A model generated the notes under the pieces. That model did not search any database, was not told the DNA's origin, and saw only the letters and a list, made by a program, of their open reading frames with translations. A program made the translations under genes and the position numbers. Below are positions 32,701-64,000 of a DNA stretch of 64,000 nt, one piece after another. Position 1 is the stretch's first letter, and each line of letters starts with the position of its first letter. Source of the stretch: Callaeas wilsoni (Eukaryota > Chordata > Aves > Passeriformes > Callaeidae); NCBI GenBank assembly GCA_013398955.1, contig VWPU01012293.1:62001-126000 (forward strand), given 5' to 3'.

Positions 32701-35700
32701 TAACTGCTGGAACAGAGGAGGCTTTGCTGCTGGAGGTGATAAGTAATTTGAAATGCGGTCAATTAACAACCTCTTGTCTCTCCTTTGTACTCCCGTGTCT
32801 GGTTTTGTTTTCATTTTTGTCTGTCCCAGCTGTTGAATGGGTAATGCTGCAGCTCTCCCAGTACTGCATGTTCTCTTTATCCTCTGCCTTTATGTCAAAC
32901 AGCATACAACCCTTTGTTTTTCATTGCCTGATACATTATGAAGATGACAGCATTATTCCACCAGAGACCATGTTACAATGTGCTGCTACAGTTTAAAACA
33001 AGCCAAAACAGAAGTACTGCAGTGTTTAGAAGGAGTTAGCACCCCCAGAATTATTAGAATCACACTCAGCTTTTATGTTTGTATGGCAACACCTAAGCAT
33101 TCTGTTTATTGTAGGAAAAAAAGACAGGGTGCTTCCTGATGCATCTTCTAAGCTGTGATGCTTTTAACACTGCACTCCCTCTGTGTAAAAAATAGAGAGA
33201 AAAAAAAAGAAATCCAAAATCAGTCTTGGAGAATATTGTTTTGTTTGTTTTACAGTGGATGATGAACTCCCAGACTTAAAGCAAGATTCAGATCTGCCAA
33301 TCACCCCCAATTACCTGGCTAACCCACCTTTCCCATATGTTTACAACACTTCGGGTACTAGCATTCCAGATCCCACCCTGAATGGGAATCTCTCACACGT
33401 GGAACCACAAGACACCAACTCTCCATCTGTACCTGACTTAGACACCTACAGACAAGCACCCTTACAGCCCAGGAACGCTGCTCCTCAGGTGCCTCCCAAC
33501 GGGGACATCCCACGCCTGCCTCGAGGGTCTGCTGGGCCTCCACACACAAATTCTGTCCTCCAGAGAGCTCCTGTTTACCAGGGGTCAGTGTCTTGGGGCA
33601 GAAGCCCCTCTTCACCAGCAGGATCCAACCAGTCCCTACCCCAGCAAGGGAACAGCTCGTGCACAGGGCCTGTGCCAGCCTTTCACCCTGTTTTCTTCAC
33701 AGGAGCTTTTCCACTCAACATGCAAGGTAACACCAAAAATCTCTTCTGGCTTTGTTTTGATCTTCTGTCACCTTGGGCAGTGCAGACTAATCACGTGTTT
33801 CCAGAGACTTCCAGGTTCCCATGCTTAGGCATTCTGGAAACATTTGAAGGGAATGAAGTAGGCAGATATCCTGTTTCTGCTGGAACTGTTACTGAAATAT
33901 TGATGTAAACATTTGCTGTCTCAATTGCTATAAAAGCATACGGACACCAGGGTAGTCTAATTCTCTACATAGCATAGTGCAAGCTGCAAATACAGATCAT
34001 GAGCAAGCAGCCAGCGAGCTCAAGAGAACCTCACGTGGCTCAGTCTGCACTGAGCTGTTCTAGGATGTGCCAGTTCTGCAGAGAAACTTTGCCTACCCAG
34101 AGAGGGAAACTTGGAATTCCAGTTTCCATTCAGAATTTTGTTCCTCAAGTAAAAGGCATTCTGATACCATGGGATAACAATGAGAAGTGAGCTGAGAGTA
34201 AGAAATACCAATAAAAGCAATCTTGGATTGCTCAGGAAATTGATAACCAGTATAAGCTGCTGTTAAATCAGCTTAAATCAATTAAAGTGAGTATTCACGC
34301 AGTGGTTCAGACATGCACACATATATTGCATTAGATTTGCTATGATTTTTTCGTATAGGTTGATGAAAATCAATCTAATTAAAACTGTGGTCATACAATT
34401 CCAGGTTTTGCTTTCTGAGGATTCATGTATTGTTACCAGTGACACAAACGAGGTTAATAGAAGTACCTGGAAGTTGTTATAGAGACATTGTTTCCAATTT
34501 CTCTATACCTCTGCCTATTAATGTGACTTTTTGTTTCTAATAGAACTGGTGCTTAAAGTGAGAATACAAACCCCTAATCTTAGAGAAAATGACTTTATTG
34601 AAATTGAACTGGACAGACAAGAACTGACCTACAAGGAGCTGCTCCGAGTGAGTTGCTGTGAGCTGGGTGTGAACCCTGAGCATGTCCAGAAAATCAGAAA
34701 ATTACCAAATACAATGTTAAGAAAGGTAAGAGCTCTACATTTTGAAGTGCAGCAACTTACAGAAGAGATTTTTAGGTTACTGTTATAAAGGAATAATTTG
34801 TTGGTCACCTGCATAGGCCCATGTTGGAAAAAAACAACCCAACAAACCAAAAATGAAAAACCTCTGCTCAACTTGCAACACTCAGCAGTTGTTTGGGATT
34901 TCTTAAGTAAAAAGGTTCTCAAATTTCTTGATCACCTCCTTTCATAACCATTTGGTGCTGGACTCAGTTAATATCTGATTTTATGACTCCATTGTAAAAT
35001 TCAGTATAACACAATCCCACTGTGAGCTGCCAACAGCATTTAAAAGGCCTGCAGAGCTCAACCAAGCTCTGTGAGTTCAGCAAGGCCTGGCTGCAGTCCT
35101 TGCACAGAGGTGTTTTTGAGGGTTACTCTGAGTGCAGGACTCTGAACATAACTGTCCTTCCTTCAGTGACATTTACCCTGCAGCCAACAGAGAAGGGACC
35201 TGCTGACCTGTTTTACCAACTCACTACTGACCCTTCTTTCACTCTCAAATCCTTGTAGAGCATTGTTGGCGTCACTTGTGGGGCAAATCTGATAAGGAAT
35301 AGATTAACAAACTTCACTCTGCTGCATCTTCACTGGCAACAGGATGTCTTACTCTATGTTAGTCAAGAAGTGGAGAAAAAAAAAAGACATAAGCAATTCT
35401 GTCACTTTCCAACTTTGGTCATTGTTGAAAAAACTTTTTATTTTTGTCTTTCATCACTTCAGGCTCTCTGGTAGGACTGCAGGACCCCTACTGTTCCTGC
35501 AGTGACACAAACCTGACTCTGTGTACTGCTGTTGGCAGCAGAGCACTGCTGCAGGGGCTCAGAGCTGGCTTTGCTGGGTCGCTCTGAAGGAAGCCAGCCA
35601 CATGCAGGACCACTTTGGGTAGATGCAAGCCTCAATTCATCAGCTTCCAAGAATTAGCAAGGGGAAAAAAAAAGAGGATTGGGGTGGCATGCAGTACATC

Positions 35701-36103
35701 TTGACAAGTGTAATCCCACTAATCACTTACACTCACCATCAGTGTTGCATTCTCTCTAAAAATAGACTTAAGGCAATAGCTGAATAAGACCCCAGAGTAA
35801 ATACAAGATGCAACAGGATATCTGCTTTCCAGTTCACTGTAAAGAACTGTCATAGTTATGAATAAATACATACCTTGTGTTAGTATGATCTTATTATTTT
35901 AACTTACCTCTGCAAAATTAACAGACACTAATCACCTAACTCCTTTTTGTATTTGTTTAAAGGACAAGGATGTTGCAAGGCTACAGGATTTCCAGGAACT
36001 GGAGCTTGTTCTAACAGTAAGCGACAAAAACTTACTTTTCAGAGTCCCAACACTTTCTGAAGAGAGTGGGTATAACAAGAAGGCATCAGAACTTACGTAC
36101 TAA
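29451..36103 (+). CDS. ANKRD40: Ankyrin repeat domain-containing protein 40 (ANKRD40), complete
   Basis: Five exons (29451-29572, 32105-32253, 33256-33726, 34544-34725, 35963-36103) give 354 aa without a frame break; the human protein is about 368 aa as I recall. Exons 1-2 carry the ankyrin part (ALGDAEEVRRLVELGV; CLHWACKRNH; GADKDILTKKGE; KREIRKML). Exon 3 is a Pro/Ser/Asn-rich linker between conserved NYLANPPFPYVY and PVFFTGAFPLNMQ. Exons 4-5 carry the conserved C-terminal module (ELVLKVRIQTPNLRENDFIE; ARLQDFQELELVL), ending ASELTY. The ATG at 29451 has G at -3 and +4 and gives MAERERQERLREAAALGD; an in-frame ATG at 29421 would add ten residues. Divergent from LUC7L3 and convergent with ABCC3, the human arrangement. 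Molecular function poorly known. Compared with the other copy the tail is more diverged. Confidence 0.95.
30205..30485 (+). mobile_element. CR1 LINE fragment in ANKRD40 intron 1, sense
   Basis: About 280 bp with the CR1 order ACTTAGATTAGATGTAAGGA, AAGAAGTTCTTCCCTGTGAG, CATCCCTGGAAATGTTCAAG and GCAGGGGGTGAAATGAGATG. 5'-truncated; no coding capacity. Confidence 0.88.
31883..31934 (+). repeat. 12-bp inverted repeat plus 20-bp tandem duplication that doubles a splice-acceptor sequence
   Basis: GCAAAGAGAAAA (31883-31894) is the exact reverse complement of TTTTCTCTTTGC at 31900-31911, with a 5-nt loop. The right arm is part of a 20-bp unit repeated in tandem (31895-31914 and 31915-31934, one mismatch), each ending in a strong acceptor (CTCTTTGCAG). 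Confidence 0.85.
32105..32253 (+). CDS. ANKRD40: ANKRD40 exon 2 (ankyrin repeat)
   Basis: Acceptor CCATGTGCAG. Completes Trp and reads TCLHWACKRNHMAVVAYLL; donor GAG|GTAACC. The frame is also open for 171 nt upstream of the acceptor. Confidence 0.95.
33256..33726 (+). CDS. ANKRD40: ANKRD40 exon 3 (linker)
   Basis: Acceptor GTTTTACAG. Starts (V)DDELPDLKQDSDLPITPNY and ends NMQ plus one base; donor CAAG|GTAACA. The middle is Pro/Ser/Asn-rich and probably disordered. Confidence 0.94.
34544..34725 (+). CDS. ANKRD40: ANKRD40 exon 4
   Basis: Acceptor TTTCTAATAG; reads ELVLKVRIQTPNLRENDFIE to LPNTMLRK; donor AAAG|GTAAGA. Confidence 0.95.
35963..36103 (+). CDS. ANKRD40: ANKRD40 exon 5 coding part
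   Basis: Acceptor TGTTTAAAG; reads DKDVARLQDFQELELVL, then a diverged stretch ending YNKKASELTY with TAA at 36101-36103. Confidence 0.93.
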   Translation, partial: DKDVARLQDFQELELVLTVSDKNLLFRVPTLSEESGYNKKASELTY

Positions 36104-36209
36104 TTCAGGAATAAAACAAAAGATTTTTATGTTTCGTTATGCAATTATGTTTGAAATATAGTATCTATAAGGGCTAATGATGTGAAAAAATCTATTTTGT
36201 TAACCATGA

Positions 36210-36215
36210 AATAAA
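36210..36215 (+). terminator. ANKRD40: Candidate ANKRD40 poly(A) signal AATAAA
   Basis: First canonical hexamer at a reasonable distance (about 107 nt) after the stop, with a GT-containing stretch about 50 nt downstream. Later hexamers at 36691 and 37104 are alternatives. Confidence 0.35.
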
Positions 36216-37492
36216 CTGGTTATGCACATTTACAGCTTCTAGTTAATCTAAGAACAGTGAGTCTGGTATGAAAGTATCTCAATGCACAGGAATTATTGGT
36301 AGAACTATCTGTTAATGCAACACTTCCTTACAGAAAGTTAATGAAATACCATAGAGTTAGCAGCTCTCAGGGAAAGGCTTACCTTAAGCTGTTCTAATAA
36401 CTTTTTTGCTATAAAATAGCAGAGGTACTCAAGCTAAAGAACCTGCCATGAAGCCCATTTAATATTTCTACTGAGTCCATTACCATCAATGTTTTCTTTT
36501 TAGATCATGTTTATTAAGTCCTATCTTACTTAGAAGGAAAAAAACCAGAAGGGTTTAAATCTGTGGAAGCACAAAACTATGTCAAGTTTAAATGCTATCA
36601 GGTGACTACCTACCTGTGATTTCTTAATCTCTGTTTACACTTTTCCCCATTTCTCAGGGTGAAAATTAAAGTGATAGTAATTATCCAAATAATAAATATG
36701 CTCTCAACCAAAATCCCTTTTAGTGCTGTCTGTCAATACATACATGTGCAACTGACATGTAATGACATTTGCAATTTAATATACTATTTTTGTTACTGTG
36801 TTGACATTTCTTCAATGCTGCTTTAATTTCTCCTTTTAAAAGCACAAAAAGTATAATTTTATTTTCCTTTGACCTCTTCATTCCTGAGAAAAATTGCATC
36901 TTGAACCTATAAAGTTACCTGTGTAAAAAGAAACTAGCGAAGTATCCAGGGTTTTCTGGGCTGATAGCCAATCTTGATGTTCCTATGCAATGTATTTTGG
37001 TTTTTTCGCTGTGACGTGTGTTTACCCATGTAGTTTACTGAAAAGAAAATCACTTACAGTTACTTAAAATTCAGAATTTGACTACTTTGCTGTGAAATTC
37101 TGGAATAAAGAAATTGAAAAGTATTTAAGAGCTGGATTTTATCTGATCTTTTTAGGATTTTAGTATTTAGTCACTTGAATTTGAGGAAGCATTCTACTCT
37201 GGTAGCCCACATGAAAAGCAAGTGCTGTGGATTAGCTGAATAAAGTAAAGTATGAGATGTAACAGGGAAACAGAATGTACCAAACTGGACTGAATTTTCC
37301 TGTTTCTTCGCCTTCCCCCCTTCTTCCCCCCAATTTCTTTGGAAACTGCAGCTGCCAAAGGAATTTATCTTTTGTCTTATCTCAGGGTTCAGAGCCTGAG
37401 CAGGCTGTGCAGTGTCCGTAGGGCTGCTGGTGCAGTCCTGGGCTGAGTCCCTGTGCCTGGAGCTGGGGACCAAGCATAGCCTCCACCTGTCC

Positions 37493-37570
37493 TGGGGGCT
37501 GCGTCAGGTAAGGGACAGCAGCTGCCTGTGTCACTGCCACTGGGAACTGTCTCCAAAGCGCCCTGGGCTC
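37493..37570. repeat. Dispersed repeat copy A (shares 46 identical bases with 42203-42248)
   Basis: Positions 37493-37538 are identical to 42203-42248, and similarity resumes after a 17-nt length difference at TGGGAACTGTCTCCAAAG. Lies within the GC-rich patch between ANKRD40 and ABCC3. Confidence 0.8.
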
Positions 37571-38967
37571 GCTGCTCTCAGCTCGTGGAAGCGCTTGGAG
37601 TGCAGGGACTGAGCACACCAGAGGGAGCTCCCAACCCGCCGTCAGGCAGCAGGCCGGGGCTCAGCTGCCAGCACAGATCCCTGCAAACACCCGAGCTCCC
37701 TCTGTGCCCAGTCACCACACCGAAGCTCAGTCTCCCCAGGTGAATACAGAAGGTCTTGTCACACTGAAAAAGCCTCTTCTGCAAAGTGCCAGAGGTCAAA
37801 CATAGTCCCAGTCATTAGCAATATCTGTTTTTATACCAGATTGCTGGTGGAATATTAAGTTCTCTGTAATGGAATAATAAAATTGTCATTTCTCACATCA
37901 CCCTGGCCGCTGCCTTCTCCCCAGCACAGGATGGTTCAGGCATTGGCTGAATCCAGGAGGATTCAGGGTTAACCAGTCAGACCCCTAGAGAAAAGCTCTG
38001 CTGGTGGGGCAGCAGCCTTGCACAGATGCTGATCCCTATTTATGCATTCCCAGGAATATTTTTATACCTTGTGCAGTTTATACCAGGAAGATACTATTAA
38101 CACTCCCCAATCCCATCAGGGTATAACCACTGCATTCCGTGTGTGATAAATAATTCATTACTTTGTGCTCTGCTACATGAAATGTTAATGTCTAATAAAT
38201 GCTTGGCTGTAGATTTGGGTTTCTATTTAAGAAGTATAATTTGTAAGAATTAATAAATTATTATTTTTATCTTCTCAAAGTTTTTCTGTGCTTTCCTTCT
38301 GGTAAAACACAGGAACTTGTTCTTGCTGGGTGGTTTTCTGGAGTGCTTAGTGTAAGACACAACTAATGCAAAAGAGGTTCTAGCAGCAAATGCTGTTTGA
38401 ACACAGGCCTCCTTTTATCTGAGGAGGCCTGTTATCAATAATAAAATAGATAATTATTTCTGCAAAACAAATCACTCATTATTTCAGATGATTAAGTATT
38501 GAACAAGATAAACTAAATACACAGCCTGGCTCAGCATGCATGTTCAGCTTAAGTGGAGACTTACTCGTAGCAACTTCCTACTCAAAGACGTACAGCAAAA
38601 TTCTGATACTTCTGGTTCAGTTGTGTCCCTGTGGGCTTGTGTGGGTCTACTGAATTGAAAAAAACCTGTGTAGTTAATGTTTTATATGAAGCCATTTGTA
38701 GGTTTAGCTTTAAATACATGTTGTTTCTTAGGCTGAAGAGGAATTTTATAATGCCAAAGTTGCCTTGGAGAGGGATCCCAAAGGTCCCAGGACTCCCTTG
38801 TCCTGGGGGAAATATTGAAAGGAATAGGTTGGAACCAGAGATTACACAGCATTTCAGTGTTACTCAGCTGAGTCACAGCTTAACTGGGCCTGTCTTTCCA
38901 CTTCAAATCCTATGAATCTTTATCCAGAAGACACACAAATCAGGTGTATTTTGTACCATTAATATAT

Positions 38968-38973
38968 TTTACT
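38968..38973 (-). terminator. ABCC3: Candidate ABCC3 poly(A) signal AGTAAA
   Basis: Minus-strand AGTAAA about 290 nt after the ABCC3 stop, with TTTGTGTGTC about 30 nt further downstream. A variant hexamer, so only a candidate. Confidence 0.3.
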
Positions 38974-39261
38974 AATTACAAATCTGAACACAGTACATAA
39001 TTGCCCTATGGCACATACATTTTCTTGGCAGAATGTTTGTCATTATTTGGGGAAAAAGCATATAATAAAATATGCATATAGAAAATATTTAAAAATTTTC
39101 ACTTTCTGGTCCTTATAATTGTAAAATACTTTGTTCACATATCACAAGTTGAGTCTACTACAAAAACTGTTTTGTAAATTACAGTACATTCACAAGTCAC
39201 TTTTGTGGCAAGTCAGTAATATTAAAAAAAAACCAAACCAAAACCCCAAGGGGTCTTCTCT

Positions 39262-63509
<24,248 letters not shown>

Positions 63510-64000
63510 CTAAGGAAACAAAACAAGTGGCAGGAGACAACTGACAACGAGAATGGCACTGCCTTGTGTGAACAGCACTGCGGGAACACCCCAAAGTCTG
63601 CACCCTCCTCTGCTCTGCTACTGACCAACAGCAAGACTTACAACACCAGCAAGGTGTGCTCAGGATCAGCCACTCTCGTGCAACTGAGTCTTGTTTTCTT
63701 TTCTTTTTTTCTGCACTACTTACGGGGTGCAATCAACAGGCCAGAAAATCAATCACCATGGGATGAGAATGTGGCCCAAAGGAGGAGGAGAGGAAGGCTG
63801 GATTTCCTTAGAGGACAGACTTGACCTTGGATCTCCAATTTCTTGTACAGGAATCCTCAAGGAAGTGCTATGGACATCCCACACAAGGCACCCTCATCTA
63901 GTCCTCCTGAGCCTGTGTTCGTTGTTCAATCAGTAGCTGTGATAAACCTTTACCTTTATCAATCACACAGCTGCTTCCTGAGAAGCAGAATGAATCCCCT
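63510..64000 (-). other. ABCC3: ABCC3 intron 7 (start of the gene continues to the right)
   Basis: No exon 7 sequence (which in MRPs encodes the L0 segment with an FFWW-type motif) is visible. A GTAAGT-like donor on the minus strand near 63719-63724 is not preceded by a plausible ABCC3 frame. Confidence 0.5.

Larger units (their letters stand above)
36104..39261. other. 3' flanks between convergent ANKRD40 and ABCC3
   Basis: Plus-strand AATAAA hexamers for ANKRD40 occur at 36110-36115 (too near the stop), 36210-36215, 36691-36696 and 37104-37109. A GC-rich patch lies at about 37385-37740. On the minus strand AGTAAA at 38968-38973, followed by a GU-rich stretch near 38928-38940, is a candidate ABCC3 polyadenylation site. 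No gene recognised. Confidence 0.5.

Noticed and set aside
36110..36115. AATAAA seven bases after the ANKRD40 stop
   Set aside because: Too close to the stop codon for a usual 3' UTR; later hexamers are more likely.

Overview
The window is from a bird nuclear genome, and a neoavian or passerine-type genome is plausible, though the species cannot be fixed from sequence alone. The evidence is vertebrate exon-intron structure with GT-AG splice sites, short introns, CpG-island promoters, and several 5'-truncated CR1 LINE tails of about 100-280 bp, which are the typical avian interspersed repeat. The gene order matches the vertebrate block that is ABCC3 - ANKRD40 - LUC7L3 - ANKRD40CL on human 17q21.33 (the human order is from memory), read here in the opposite direction.

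Layout from left to right. (1) Positions 1-3897, plus strand: exons 2-5 of an ANKRD40-family gene. Reading frame and splice phases are intact. Exon 1 lies left of the window. (2) 3898 to about 7.5 kb: the gap between two convergent genes, with one unexplained long open frame at 6948-7622. (3) About 7.5-27.0 kb, minus strand: complete LUC7L3, ten coding exons, 430 aa, transcribed leftwards from a CpG-island promoter at about 26.4-27.3 kb that carries ZNF143-like and YY1-like sites. (4) 27.1-29.2 kb: divergent intergenic region with a decayed minisatellite and three CR1 fragments. (5) 29.45-36.1 kb, plus strand: complete ANKRD40, five exons, 354 aa, with its own CpG island. (6) 36.1-39.26 kb: gap between convergent genes with a GC-rich patch. 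(7) 39.26 kb to the right edge, minus strand: ABCC3 (MRP3), the last 24 exons, encoding 1265 aa from the cytoplasmic L0 linker to the C-terminus. By comparison with the 31-exon human gene these are exons 8-31. The first membrane domain (TMD0) is outside the window.

The four genes share neighbourhood, not pathway. LUC7L3 is a U1 snRNP-associated splicing factor. ABCC3 is a basolateral organic-anion and glucuronide exporter. ANKRD40 is a small ankyrin-repeat protein of poorly known function. The most notable biology is the second ANKRD40-family gene on the far side of LUC7L3. In human that position holds ANKRD40CL, as I recall a gene encoding only the C-terminal part. Here the ankyrin exon and the middle exon are also present and open. 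Other points for a second look are a tandem duplicated splice acceptor in ANKRD40 intron 1 that opens an in-frame 57-codon extension, a 99-bp insertion with 16-bp flanking direct repeats in an ABCC3 intron that shares 46 identical bases with a site about 4.7 kb away, and a UG-repeat abutting the 5' splice site of the LUC7L3 RS-domain exon.

All exon boundaries were read by eye from reading frame, splice consensus and phase bookkeeping. UTR ends and transcription starts are estimates.
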